Shown here one piece after another: positions 42,113 through 51,830 of a stretch of 64,000 bases of DNA (positions are counted from its first letter, which is position 1; each line of letters begins with the position of its first letter). Source of the DNA: Pseudomonas putida. Lineage in GTDB: Bacteria; Pseudomonadota; Gammaproteobacteria; Pseudomonadales; Pseudomonadaceae. The stretch is from positions 248,001-312,000 of the forward strand of contig NZ_MINI01000028.1 in the NCBI RefSeq assembly GCF_002906855.1, written 5' to 3'. Both the position numbers and the translations under genes were made by a program. The notes under the pieces are model-generated. The model saw nothing but the letters and a program-made list of their open reading frames with translations. It searched no databases and was not told the DNA's origin.

Positions 42113-42425
42113 ACGGAAGCTCTCCGGTTTCCATAGGCAGCCTGAATGAATGTGGCGCACTCAGGGCGCGCCATCGTTGTTATCAGGGCCAGTAGACCGA
42201 GGAGCGTGGTGGGGCGCTTCGTTCAGGGCGACATCGGGATATCTGTTTCGACCGCAGGCGATTATTGCCGGCCGACCCGCCACGCCGTGCATGTCTGCCG
42301 AAAACAAAGGAACCACCTTGACTTGCCTGAGCCGGTGCTTCATGTGCCGGCGTGGATGAGGTTGCACATTATCAGAGATGGTGAGCTAGGAATTGAGAGG
42401 CAAGAGCTGTAGAAAATTTCTTAAA
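42113..42425. other. 313-base region without a supported gene
   Basis: This is the upstream region of the MHS transporter, running to the terminator of the TonB-receptor gene. A plus-strand open frame (42146-42412) lacks a ribosome site and family features. I see no clear operator or promoter match; the segment 42301-42425 is less GC-rich than its surroundings. Confidence 0.5.
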
Positions 42426-42455
42426 GTCTATGCCGGCTCGATAGCCGGCATAGAC
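42426..42455 (-). terminator. Strong terminator of the first TonB-receptor gene
   Basis: GTCTATGCCGGCT (42426-42438), loop CGAT, AGCCGGCATAGAC (42443-42455): a perfect 13-bp stem seven bases past the receptor's stop. On the minus strand TTTAAGAAATTTTC follows. Confidence 0.92.
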
Positions 42456-42462
42456 TTGAGCG

Positions 42463-44613
42463 TCAGAAGCGCAGATCCAGCGCTACTTCGAATGTGCGCG
42501 GTGCCCCCATGTAGTACTGCAGCCCATAGGCCTGCTTGGCATACACCTCGTCGGTCAGGTTGCGGACGCGGCCGGTGATGGTGGTGTGTTCATCCAGCCG
42601 GTAGCGGGCAAAGGTGCCGAACAAGGTATAGGCAGGCGCCTTGAGGGTGTTGGCGTTGTCGGCGTACACCGGGCCGACATAGCGTGCATCCACCCCCGCC
42701 GACCAGGCCGAGGTGAAGCTGTAGGTCAGCCACAGGTTGGCGACATTGGCCGGCACGTTGACCGGGGCATTGCCCTTGCGCGATACCGACACGCCGTTGA
42801 CTGCTTCATTGAACTCGTCGTATTGCGCATCGACATAGGCGTAGTTGCCCTCGGCCAGCAGCTTTGGCGTGACCTGCAGCCGCCCGGACAGCTCGACCCC
42901 GCGCGAGGTCTGCTGCCCGGCCTGGACAGTCAGGTTGGGGTTGCTCGAATCGCGCACGGCAAAGTCCTTGCGCACGATCTGGTACAAGGCCACGGTCGCC
43001 GCGCCGCGCCCTTCAAGGAAGTCGAACTTGCTGCCCACTTCCCATTGCTCGCCCTTGGACAGGTCGAAGGTGCCGACGTTGGCATAGGTGGCCGCCGCCA
43101 GCGAACCGGCTGGCAGATCGGCGGCGGTGCTGTACTGGGCGTAGATGCTGGCCGACGGCGTCAATTCGTAGGTCAGCCCGACGCGCCCGGACAGCGGTTC
43201 CCAGCGCCGCTCGAAGAACGCCGGCGAGGTCGGTGTCACCGCGCCGTAGTTGGTTACCTCCATGTCCAGGTAGTCGTAGCGCAGGGCCGTGAGCAAGGCC
43301 AGGCGCTCGGTCAGTTGCAGGCGGTTTTCGGCGAACACGGCGCGGTTGCTGGTGACATGCCGGCGCTGCTTGGTCAGCCCGGCGTTTACCCCGGGGATGT
43401 CGTTGAAACTGCCCGGGTCGAAGTGGTCCGGGTCGACCACATCGGTCCAGCTCCCGGACGTCGGGTATACGCTCTGGCGCATGTGCGAGTAGTCCAGGCC
43501 CAGCGACCACTGGCTGGCCAGGCCGAACAGCTGGTTGTCGTGGCGCAGTTCGATGCGGTCGCCCAGCACGTTCTGTTCATGGCGCTGCAGGTAAGGGCTG
43601 CCACGCTGCACATTGCCGTCGCCGGTGTAGCTGTAGCGCTCGACGTTGCGGTAGTCGCGCTGGGCGCGGTAGTGGTACAGGGTGTTGTGCACGCTGGTGC
43701 TGTCGTTGACCTGGTAATCGAGCATCGAGCGCAGCCAGCGCACCCGTTGTTCGTAGCGGCCGTCGGCGACGTTGTAGTTGTCGAAGCGGCGGCTGTTGTC
43801 GATCTTCATGGTGCTGCGCCCTGGCAGGATCGGCGCGCCCCAGTAGGGGCTGTCTTCGCGGTCCTCCTGGTATTCCAGCGCCAGGGTGTGGGTCAGGTCG
43901 GGCGTCAGGTCGCTGAGCAGGGAAAACGCCAGGCTGTCGGTGTTGCGCTGGTTTCGGTCGATGTAGCCATTGCTGCCGGTATGGCTGAAGTCCAGGCGCA
44001 TGAAATGGCGGGCATCGGCCGGGTGGCTGGCCAGTGCCTGGTTGATCCCGAAGGCCACTTCCGAGTCGTCGTAGCTGCCATAGCGCACGCGGCCATCGAT
44101 GATCTGCTGGTCGCGGCTGGCGGTCTTGGTGATGTAGTTGATCGAGCCACCCACGGCGCCTGCGCCATGCAGGAAGGACGACGGCCCGCCAAGCAACTCG
44201 ACGCGGTCCAGCACCCAGGCGTCCACCGGCCGGGTAGCGCTGCTGTAGCCGAGGTTGATGCCGTTGTAGAGCTGGGTCACCTGGTTCTGGGTGAAGCCGC
44301 GGTAGCTGACGAAACCGCCGTAGCCGGGGTTGGCCGATGCGTTCACGCCGGTCATGGCGTTGATCACATCCTGGCTGTCCTTGGCGCCGCGTTCTTCGAT
44401 GATGCGCCGGTCCGATACGCTGACCGACGCGGGGGTCTCCCGTGCGGTGAGGCCAAGGCGCGAGCCGGTGCTGATCGGCACGTCCAGTTGCACGCCGGAA
44501 GGTGCATCGCGCTCGCCATCGATGGTGGTGGCGGTGAGTTCGACGGCGGCATCGTCCGCCCAGGCAAAGGTGCAGGTGCCCATGAGGAGCACCAGGGAGG
44601 TATTGCGGAGCAT
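42463..44613 (-). CDS. TonB-dependent outer-membrane receptor (siderophore/metal type)
   Basis: A 716-residue receptor with a signal peptide (T-S-L-V-L-L-M-G-T-C-T-F-A-W-A), a TonB-box-like stretch near V-E-L-T-A-T-T-I, and a plug domain (about 55-165; V-S-V-S-D-R-R-I-I-E-E-R and L-D-R-V-E-L-L-G-G-P-S-S-F-L-H-G). A 22-strand barrel ends in Phe, as usual for outer-membrane proteins. It is most like ferric-siderophore receptors (FhuE/FpvA group), but no Fur box or siderophore gene is visible here. The DUF2946 gene directly upstream suggests copper or another metal as a possible cargo (inference). The ATG at 44613 is used; seven extra codons are open upstream. Confidence 0.9.
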   Translation of the reverse strand: MLRNTSLVLLMGTCTFAWADDAAVELTATTIDGERDAPSGVQLDVPISTGSRLGLTARETPASVSVSDRRIIEERGAKDSQDVINAMTGVNASANPGYGGFVSYRGFTQNQVTQLYNGINLGYSSATRPVDAWVLDRVELLGGPSSFLHGAGAVGGSINYITKTASRDQQIIDGRVRYGSYDDSEVAFGINQALASHPADARHFMRLDFSHTGSNGYIDRNQRNTDSLAFSLLSDLTPDLTHTLALEYQEDREDSPYWGAPILPGRSTMKIDNSRRFDNYNVADGRYEQRVRWLRSMLDYQVNDSTSVHNTLYHYRAQRDYRNVERYSYTGDGNVQRGSPYLQRHEQNVLGDRIELRHDNQLFGLASQWSLGLDYSHMRQSVYPTSGSWTDVVDPDHFDPGSFNDIPGVNAGLTKQRRHVTSNRAVFAENRLQLTERLALLTALRYDYLDMEVTNYGAVTPTSPAFFERRWEPLSGRVGLTYELTPSASIYAQYSTAADLPAGSLAAATYANVGTFDLSKGEQWEVGSKFDFLEGRGAATVALYQIVRKDFAVRDSSNPNLTVQAGQQTSRGVELSGRLQVTPKLLAEGNYAYVDAQYDEFNEAVNGVSVSRKGNAPVNVPANVANLWLTYSFTSAWSAGVDARYVGPVYADNANTLKAPAYTLFGTFARYRLDEHTTITGRVRNLTDEVYAKQAYGLQYYMGAPRTFEVALDLRF

Positions 44614-44681
44614 GTTGTTCTGTCTTCCACGCAAAGGTCATGGCTGACGGCGAGCGCGCAGGCAGGCGCGCCCGGCTGAAG

Positions 44682-45091
44682 TCAGGCGATATGAGTGATG
44701 GCTGCGGGGAGTACGACAGGGGGAGCGCGGGGGTGAGGGCAGGGCGTTGGTAACGGGGCGGCGGTTGCGCCCAGCTGCGTACGACGATGGGCGAGATGGC
44801 AGCGGCGTGTGCAGGGCTGAGCGACCAGCTGCTGCTGGCGAGCGGCACGGCCAGGCCGAACGAGGAGCATACCGGGCAGTCGAGCTGGGCCATGTGCTGG
44901 TCGCCGCCGGCGCCGTCGAGGTCGATGGCCACGCCGTGCTCGCTGTTGATCGAGCAGAAGCCACCTTCCAGGCCGGCCAGGCGCAGTCCGCCCATTTGGC
45001 CATGGTGCAGGCCACACAGCAACAGGCTGAACAGGACGCTGGCATAGAGCGTCCAGGCAGTCAGCGTGCGAGTGTGCCGGGTGATTTTCAT
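44682..45091 (-). pseudogene. DUF2946 protein gene with an apparent one-base frameshift
   Basis: The N-terminal 115 or so residues read as DUF2946: a signal-like helix (T-A-W-T-L-Y-A-S-V-L-F-S-L-L-L-C-G-L), H-H-G-Q, and the metal-type motif D-C-P-V-C-S-S-F-G. The frame then runs without a stop far into the TonB-receptor gene (to 43577), which is implausible. Adding one base in the five-C run (plus-strand G-run 44729-44733) restores the expected ending L-T-P-R-A-P-P followed by a stop at 44682, giving about 136 residues. Either a real frameshift or a homopolymer sequencing error is present. DUF2946 proteins often sit beside TonB receptors and copper genes. Confidence 0.65.
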
Positions 45092-45155
45092 GGCGGCGAA
45101 TCTATCACCCGGACGAACGGCGGGGTAGTGCGAGGCTGTGGTGTGTTGTCGCAGT

Positions 45156-45932
45156 TCAGGCAGCGCGTTCGAGCACGTCCAGCAGCTCGATGAACTCCTG
45201 CGTTAGCTTGTGGCGGGGCGCCATGTGCACCAGCGGCACCGAAACCAAGTGCGATTCGCGCATCTTGATCGAGCTGCTGAGGTACACCGGCAGCACCGGC
45301 ATGCCCTCGTCGCGCAACTGCTCGACCAGGGTCTGGTGCAGCGCGGTGCGCCCGGCGAACTGGTTGACCACTACGCCCTCCACCTGCAGCGCCGGGTTGT
45401 GGTCCTGGCGCAGTTCCTCGACTTGGGCCATGACGCTGAGCAGCGCCTGGCGCGAGAAGCTGTCGCAGTCGAACGGGATCAGCAGGCGCTCGGCAGCCAC
45501 CAGGGCGCTGAAGGTGTAGAAGTTCAGCGCCGGCGGGGTGTCGATGTAGATTCGCTCGTAGTCGTCGCCCAGCTCTATCAGTAGCTTGCGCAGCTTGTTG
45601 ATCTTGTACTTGCTCTCCAGTTTGCTCTGAAGGTCGCTGAGGTCGGGGCTGGCCGTTACCAGGTGCAGGTTGTCGTAGCGGGTTTCGGTGATCGCCACGC
45701 GGTGCTTCTTGCCGGAGGCGGTGACCGGCGAGAGGGTCTGGCGGAAGAAGTCGGCGATACCGGCGGGGATGGCATCGTCGGTCAGCCCGGTGAGGTAGTA
45801 GGTGGCGTTGGCCTGAGGGTCGAGGTCGACCAGTAACGTGCGATAGCCTTCGGCGGCGCTTGCCGCGGCGAGGTTGCAGGCGATACTCGATTTGCCCACG
45901 CCACCTTTCTGATTGAAAACCACACGACGCAT
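45156..45932 (-). CDS. ParA/Soj-type ATPase (orphan)
   Basis: A 258-residue deviant-Walker ATPase starting M-R-R-V-V-F-N-Q-K-G-G-V-G-K-S-S. The signature Lys of K-G-G-V-G-K-S is present, with D-L-D-P-Q-A-N-A (Walker A') and Y-I-D-T-P-P-A (Walker B). Such ATPases position DNA or protein cargos on the nucleoid. No parB, parS array or chemotaxis/flagellar genes adjoin, so the cargo is unknown. A start five codons upstream (45947) is also possible. Confidence 0.88.
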   Translation of the reverse strand: MRRVVFNQKGGVGKSSIACNLAAASAAEGYRTLLVDLDPQANATYYLTGLTDDAIPAGIADFFRQTLSPVTASGKKHRVAITETRYDNLHLVTASPDLSDLQSKLESKYKINKLRKLLIELGDDYERIYIDTPPALNFYTFSALVAAERLLIPFDCDSFSRQALLSVMAQVEELRQDHNPALQVEGVVVNQFAGRTALHQTLVEQLRDEGMPVLPVYLSSSIKMRESHLVSVPLVHMAPRHKLTQEFIELLDVLERAA

Positions 45933-46075
45933 GAGACGCTCATCCATGAAGAGAGAAAATGTCAGGTTGGGGTCAATCCTATGACTGAAACACGACAGAT
46001 TTATGACAAGTCTTGAAACAATAGTTAAGTTCATCTTTTTCGAAGCGCAAGCGCTCTGTTACGGCGTTTTTACGG

Positions 46076-47095
46076 TCATGGTCGCTCGACATATCGCCGG
46101 TAGAAATCCAGGGTCGCCAGGTTCTTGTCCTTGGCCTCGAACATGATGTCGAAGCGATCGATGAACTGCAGGGCGTAGTGGTTGGTCCAGTCGTTCCACA
46201 TCTGCGCGCTGTGCTGATACAGGTCACGCTTGTTCACCTTCTCCAGCAACGCCGGGATGGTCAGCTTGCGGTCAGCGTCGAAGCCCAGTGCCAGCAAGCT
46301 CTCCGGCGGCTGTGAGTAGTGCATGGTCGGCCGCACTCCTCGCCAACTGTCGATGATGCGCGCCACGCGCGGGTCGTGGGGGGCGATGTAGTCGCCCTCG
46401 TGGATCCAGCAGTGGTGAATGTCCAGCACCACCGGCGCAAGGTCGGCCAGTGCCAGGCAATCGTCGACGCCATAGGTCTTCTCGTCGTTCTCGAAGGTGA
46501 TCACGTGGCGCGCTACCTGCGATAACCTTGGCCACACCTGGCGTACCCCGGCTGCGCCGAGGCGCCCGGCAATATGCACATTGCACTTGAAGTCCTGAAA
46601 GCGCTGACCAAAGCCCATCATGCGGATCATGTCGGCGTGGTATTCGAATTCGGCCAGGCTGTTCTCCACCACCTCGGGGCGGTCCGAGCCGAGCACGCAG
46701 TACTGGCCTGGGTGGAATGACAGGCGGATATCCTGATCGCGGGCCAGCTTGCCGATGGCCGCAAAGCGTTCAGCCATCAGGGCCTGAAACTCGGTGTCGC
46801 GATAGATCGGCCCTACGCTGGGGTGGCTGTAGAGCGGCAGCAGGTCGCTGCTCAGGCGCACCATGCGCAGCATCGGCGGCAGTTCACTGACGTAGGCCAG
46901 CAGGCGCAATTGGGCGTCGAGGTTGTGCTGCACCAGCTCCAGCAGCTTGAGCCGGGCCGCTTCCTGGCTGGCACTGGACAGCCAGCGCAGCGTGGTAGTG
47001 CGCGGGTTGAAGGTGCGTTCGATGGCCTCAAGCTCTTTCACCGACAGGCTGCGGTGAGGGTGGCGGTACATGCAGGCGAAGCCCAGACGGGGCAT
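46076..47095 (-). CDS. uvsE: UV damage endonuclease UvsE/UVDE
   Basis: A 339-residue TIM-barrel endonuclease that nicks 5' of UV photoproducts and starts an excision repair route independent of UvrABC. Family motifs are visible: R-L-G-F-A-C near the start, R-L-S-x-H-P-G-Q-Y (about 124-132), metal ligands in N-V-H-I-A-G (His) and F-E-N-D-E (Glu), D-I-H-H-C-W-I-H-E-G (His/Asp) and the final V-M-F-E-A-K-D-K-N-type stretch (I-M-F-E-A-K-D-K). Length is normal. It is a lone gene. Confidence 0.93.
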   Translation of the reverse strand: MPRLGFACMYRHPHRSLSVKELEAIERTFNPRTTTLRWLSSASQEAARLKLLELVQHNLDAQLRLLAYVSELPPMLRMVRLSSDLLPLYSHPSVGPIYRDTEFQALMAERFAAIGKLARDQDIRLSFHPGQYCVLGSDRPEVVENSLAEFEYHADMIRMMGFGQRFQDFKCNVHIAGRLGAAGVRQVWPRLSQVARHVITFENDEKTYGVDDCLALADLAPVVLDIHHCWIHEGDYIAPHDPRVARIIDSWRGVRPTMHYSQPPESLLALGFDADRKLTIPALLEKVNKRDLYQHSAQMWNDWTNHYALQFIDRFDIMFEAKDKNLATLDFYRRYVERP

Positions 47096-47175
47096 GGTTG
47101 GTCTCCAGTTTTTGAATGATGGTTGGACACGTCAGCCGAGTGAACGATCAGTTCAACCTGTGCCATGCAGGCACA

Positions 47176-47655
47176 TCAGGAGCCCGGCTTCTCCAGCTCT
47201 TCCAGTTCATCCTCCACCTGCTGCATGCGCTGCTCGGCCAGTGCCTGCACCTTCTCATCCCGCGCTGTCTCGCGCATCAGCCCGGTGAGCTTGTTGCTCA
47301 GGTGCTTGCCTTCGTCGGTCTGTTCAAGCGCCTTGGCCTTGGCCGGGTCGCGGGTGGCGGCGACGATGGTGGCGAATTCGGCGTCGCTGAAGTTCTTCTC
47401 GCTGTAGAGCTTGAACAGGTCCTGACGCTGGTCCTCGACGGTGAGGTGCTTGCGCAGGACCTGGCTGATGGTGGCTGCATCCAGCTGCGGGTGGGTGCGT
47501 GTGAGCAGCGCGGCCATACGCTCGATGTTGTGGTCGTAGGCTTCCTGCAGCGGCAGGTTGGCCAGGATCTGCTCTTCGCGGGTGGGCTTCTGGTCGCAGG
47601 CGGCGAGGGCGGTAATGAACAGCAAGGGCAACAGCAGCTTCTGGATGGGGGGCAT
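47176..47655 (-). CDS. Putative lipoprotein, mostly helical, unknown function
   Basis: A 159-residue protein with a lipoprotein signal (L-L-L-P-L-L-F-I-T-A-L-A-A-C, lipidated Cys19) and a charged, helical mature part ending E-D-E-L-E-E-L-E. The region 45-125 includes H-P-Q-L-D-A-A-T-I-S and F-S-D-A-E-F-A-T-I-V. I do not recognise the family. The start follows from the signal peptide. Confidence 0.72.
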   Translation of the reverse strand: MPPIQKLLLPLLFITALAACDQKPTREEQILANLPLQEAYDHNIERMAALLTRTHPQLDAATISQVLRKHLTVEDQRQDLFKLYSEKNFSDAEFATIVAATRDPAKAKALEQTDEGKHLSNKLTGLMRETARDEKVQALAEQRMQQVEDELEELEKPGS

Positions 47656-47763
47656 GGGGTGGCCTTGGGCGCGTTTTGCAGAGGGTGATTATAGCTGTGT
47701 CGGGTTGCCAGCCATCAGTCCCTGAGGTAGAAAACCCGCCGTTCAGACCACGTTTCCACGCCC

Positions 47764-48264
47764 ATGCCCCACTTGATCATCCAACCGCCCACTCACGAGC
47801 ACATCAGTGAAGTCGTGGCCTTCATCGACAATGCCCGTCGCGGGCTGTTCCCGATGCTCGCTGGGTCGCTATTGCCGAAGGACCTGGCCCATTTTGCCGA
47901 GACTTACCTGTACGGCCATGGCCATTTTCTGGAAGCACGTGATCAAGGCCGGTTGATTGCAGGCATCGGCTATTTGCCCTACGACCATCGCTTCAACCAG
48001 CTCGACTATCACGGCAAGCGCGTGGTCGAGGTGGTGCGCCTGTTCGTGCTGCCCGAGTACCGTCGTCGTGGCCTGGCGGCGGCATTGTTCGCCGCCTTGC
48101 GCGAGCACGCCCGTGCCGCTGCGGTCGAATGCCTGTACCTGCATACCCATCCGTTTTTGCCTGGTGCAATACGCTTCTGGGAGCGGCAGGGCTTTGCGTT
48201 GATCGACGTGGAGGACGACCCGCTGTGGGGCACGACGCACATGGAGCACTGGATCGCCAGGTAG
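47764..48264 (+). CDS. GNAT-family N-acetyltransferase
   Basis: A 166-residue GNAT protein. Motif A is visible as R-L-F-V-L-P-E-Y-R-R-R-G-L-A-A-A-L-F (about 95-112), binding acetyl-CoA by the Q/R-x-x-G-x-A loop, and motif B as F-W-E-R-Q-G-F near 136-142. The acceptor is unknown. The ATG has no strong ribosome site. It is not obviously part of an operon. Confidence 0.88.
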   Translation: MPHLIIQPPTHEHISEVVAFIDNARRGLFPMLAGSLLPKDLAHFAETYLYGHGHFLEARDQGRLIAGIGYLPYDHRFNQLDYHGKRVVEVVRLFVLPEYRRRGLAAALFAALREHARAAAVECLYLHTHPFLPGAIRFWERQGFALIDVEDDPLWGTTHMEHWIAR

Positions 48265-48369
48265 GACCATTCCTACTTCCTGCGGCTGACCGTCACCACC
48301 TCGTTCATTTCAATTGCCGGGCGATTTGCTTACCGTCTTCTCCTTCACGATGAAAGAGGAAGGATGCCC

Positions 48370-48681
48370 ATGGCACATCTCGCGCTGTACAAACTCGACC
48401 TGCTCGACGCGTTCGAGAATCGCAGGGACGACTGGACCTATGTCGATTTCGAGAAACTGCTGACCAAGGTCAGGCCGTCAGCCAATTACCAGGATGCCAA
48501 GGGCATCATCATTGCGGCGCACAAGGATGGCAGCTGGCCGAAGACTGTGAAACGCTACCTGCTGAGCAACTATCGCGCACACCAGAACGTCAGCTCCGAG
48601 TTCAACGAGGTGTTTGCCGCCGTCGTGGCGACGCTGACCGAGCAGGAGAAGCAGGTCTGGGGGCTGTCAGAAACCGCCTGA
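48370..48681 (+). CDS. Hypothetical cytoplasmic protein (103 aa)
   Basis: A small, soluble, mixed-charge protein without signal or membrane segment. AAGG lies six bases before the ATG at 48370; another ATG two codons earlier (48364) is possible. The sequence includes D-W-T-Y-V-D-F-E-K-L-L and two Trp. Its last 15 bases overlap the 3' end of the convergent OprD-family gene. No family is recognised. Confidence 0.6.
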   Translation: MAHLALYKLDLLDAFENRRDDWTYVDFEKLLTKVRPSANYQDAKGIIIAAHKDGSWPKTVKRYLLSNYRAHQNVSSEFNEVFAAVVATLTEQEKQVWGLSETA

Positions 48682-50031
48682 TAACGGCCATTCCACCGCC
48701 AGGCGGATCTGGTTGCCATCGAGCTCCGCCTGCGCCGTGTTGCCCCGGTGCACGTTGTGCCGCAGTGAGAACGTGGTGCCTTTGGCCTTGCCACTCTGCA
48801 CCACGTAGCGCGCTTCGAGGTCCCGCTCCCAATGTTTGCCACCCTTGCCATAACCCAGGTACGCATAGCCGCCGTTTGGGTCGACGTGGGTGCCGTCGAT
48901 ATCGAAGCCGCGCACATACAGGGCGGTCAGGTTCAGCCCCGCAATGCCATAACCGCCCATGTCCAGGTCATAGCGCGCCCGCCATGATTTTTCGTTCGGC
49001 GCGTTGAAGTCGGACATCTGCACGGCGTTGGCGATGTAGATCGCCCCACGGGTGACGTAGTCGAACGGCGTGTTGCCATCCACCTGCTGCCAGCCGAGGC
49101 TGACGCTGTGCGGGCCCTGGCTGTAGCGCGAGACCAGGCTCCAGGTGGTGTTGTCGATGCGCCCGGACAGCGCCTTGCCGGTGTCGGTGGTGCGGTACAG
49201 GTTGAGGTCCAGGCTCAGGCTGCGGCGGTCGTCCAGGGCGTGGGTGAGGGTGCTGCCAAGGTAATGCTGGTTCCAGGTGTCTTGGTAGCACGAGGTGTAC
49301 AGGCTGCCGGTGAAGGCGGCACCGGGGTTCCACACCAGGCCGGCGAGGTCGAAGCTGTTGCCCTGGCGGCCGTCGGAGTAGTTCACCACAAAGCCCTGGT
49401 CGTGGCTGGACGCATTGCGGTCGGTGCTTTCGTTGAAGTGGCCAGCGACCAGCTTGAGGGTGTCGATCTCGCCGCTGGTCAGGAAGAAGCCCGTGGCGGT
49501 CTCGGGCAGCAGGCGGCTGTCCGAGGAGCTGAACACCGGCGTCTTCACCCGCTGTTCGCCCCATGACAGTACGGTATTGGATACCCGCAGTTTCAGCGCC
49601 GCGCCGCCCCGGCTGTATTCGTTCTTGGGATGGCCGTGGTTGTCCAGGCTCAGCAGGCGCGCCTTGCCGGCACGGCCGCCACCGCTGTCGAGCTGCACGC
49701 CCTGATAGGCGTGGGCATCGACGCCGACGCCGATCAGGCCTTGGGTAAAACCGGACTGGAACGTGCCCATCAGGCCGTAGGCCCATTCCTCGGCCAGGCC
49801 GTTACGTTCGCTGCGTGGCTTGTAGGCATTGCGCGCGCCGCTATTGCGCCCGCCGTGCTTGTAGTCACGCTGGTCGTAGACAGTGCGGTTGAGAATGTTC
49901 CAGCTGCTGTCTTCGACGAAGCCGTTGCTTTGTGGTTGCGCCGAATCTGCCTGGGCAAACGGGGCGAGGGTTGCCAGTGGCAAGGCGAGCAGAGCAGCGG
50001 GGCGCAACAACATGCGGCAATGGCCTGTCAT
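48667..50031 (-). CDS. OprD-family outer-membrane porin in a B12-transport operon
   Basis: A 454-residue porin with a signal peptide (L-L-R-P-A-A-L-L-A-L-P-L-A-T-L-A-P-F-A-Q-A). It has the OprD pattern (F-V-E-D-S-S-W-N-I-L-N-R-T-V-Y-D-Q-R-D, then many alternating beta strands) and a C-terminal Phe. OprD porins admit specific small solutes. The ATG at 50031 directly follows the TGA of the ABC ATPase gene (TGAATG), so it is translationally coupled to the corrinoid transporter and should be under the same riboswitch. An inner ATG at 50013 is a shorter alternative. Confidence 0.9.
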   Translation of the reverse strand: MTGHCRMLLRPAALLALPLATLAPFAQADSAQPQSNGFVEDSSWNILNRTVYDQRDYKHGGRNSGARNAYKPRSERNGLAEEWAYGLMGTFQSGFTQGLIGVGVDAHAYQGVQLDSGGGRAGKARLLSLDNHGHPKNEYSRGGAALKLRVSNTVLSWGEQRVKTPVFSSSDSRLLPETATGFFLTSGEIDTLKLVAGHFNESTDRNASSHDQGFVVNYSDGRQGNSFDLAGLVWNPGAAFTGSLYTSCYQDTWNQHYLGSTLTHALDDRRSLSLDLNLYRTTDTGKALSGRIDNTTWSLVSRYSQGPHSVSLGWQQVDGNTPFDYVTRGAIYIANAVQMSDFNAPNEKSWRARYDLDMGGYGIAGLNLTALYVRGFDIDGTHVDPNGGYAYLGYGKGGKHWERDLEARYVVQSGKAKGTTFSLRHNVHRGNTAQAELDGNQIRLAVEWPLSGGF

Positions 50032-50816
<785 letters not shown>

Positions 50817-50820
<4 letters not shown>

Positions 50821-51830
50821 GGGCGCCCCCGGCGGCTGACCAGGATCAGCGCGAACACCGGCGCGCCGATCAAGGCGGTGACCACGCCGACCGGAATCAC
50901 CTGGCCAGTTATCAACGTGCGCGACAGCACATCGGCGGCAATCAGGAACAGCGCGCCGCCCAGGGCGCTGGCCGGCAGCAGCCGGCCATGGCCGGGACCG
51001 AGCAGTAGGCGCAGGGCGTGGGGGATGACCAGGCCGACGAAACCGATGGCACCGACGATCGACACCATCACGGCCGTTACCAGTGCCGCGCAACTGATCA
51101 GCAGCAACTGCGTGCGGCGCACGGCGATGCCCAGCGAGGCCGCCGAGTCGGCGCCGAAGGTGAAGGCATCCAGCGCCCTGCGGTGCCACAGGCACACCAG
51201 CAGCCCGAACAGCGCCACCGGCAACGCCATCCACACCGACGGCCAGCGCACACCGCTGAGGTTGCCCAGCAACCAGAACAGGATGCCGCGCGCCTGCTCG
51301 GCGGTGGCCGACTTGGTGATGAGGAAGGCGGTAAGTGCCGTGAACAGCTGCGAGCCGGCAATGCCGGCGAGGATCACCTGGGCGTTGTTGTTGCTTGGCC
51401 CGGCCGCACGGGCCAGCACCAGCACCAGGGCAAAGGCTGCCAGGGCACCGATGAAGGCGCCGCCGGACATGCTCAGGGTGACACTGCCCAAGCCCAGCAG
51501 GCCGACCAGCACTGCACCGGTCGAAGCGCCGGCGGACAGCCCGAGCAGGTAGGGCTCGGCCAGAGGGTTACGCAGCAGAGCCTGCAGGATCACCCCGCAG
51601 GTCGCCAGACCTGCACCGCAAGCGGCAGCGACCAGCGAGCGGGTCAGGCGGTAGTTCCAGACGATGCCGGCATCGATCGGGTCGACCGGGTAGCCGGCCT
51701 GCCACAGGTGGTTGGCCAGCACCTGGCAGACCAAGTTCGGTGGCAGGTTGGTCTCGCCGATGGCGGTACCAGCCAGCACGGCCGCGAGCAGGGCCAGCAC
51801 GGCCAGGGCGGTGTAGGGCAGGGCGTTCAT
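50817..51830 (-). CDS. FecCD/BtuC-type ABC permease
   Basis: A 337-residue permease with nine to ten helices. Family features are R-L-T-R-S-L-V-A-A-A-C-G-A-G-L-A near residue 62, N-P-L-A-E-P-Y-L-L-G-L-S-A-G-A (about 88-102), and G-F-V-G-L-V-I-P-H-A-L-R (about 270). It forms the inner-membrane channel with the ATPase. The cargo is inferred as corrinoid from the riboswitch. It overlaps its neighbours by four bases on both sides. Confidence 0.93.

Noticed and set aside
42146..42412. 88-codon plus-strand frame in the gap upstream of the MHS transporter
   Set aside because: No ribosome site, no family features, spans a promoter region.
43577..45091. 504-codon minus-strand frame starting as DUF2946 and running into the TonB receptor
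   Set aside because: Only the first part has DUF2946 features; the remainder overlaps the receptor out of frame and is low-complexity Arg/His/Pro. Explained by a one-base frameshift.
45933..46075. Possible Fur box in the A/T-rich gap between ParA and uvsE genes
   Set aside because: No stretch matches the GATAATGATAATCATTATC pattern well; A/T richness alone is not enough.
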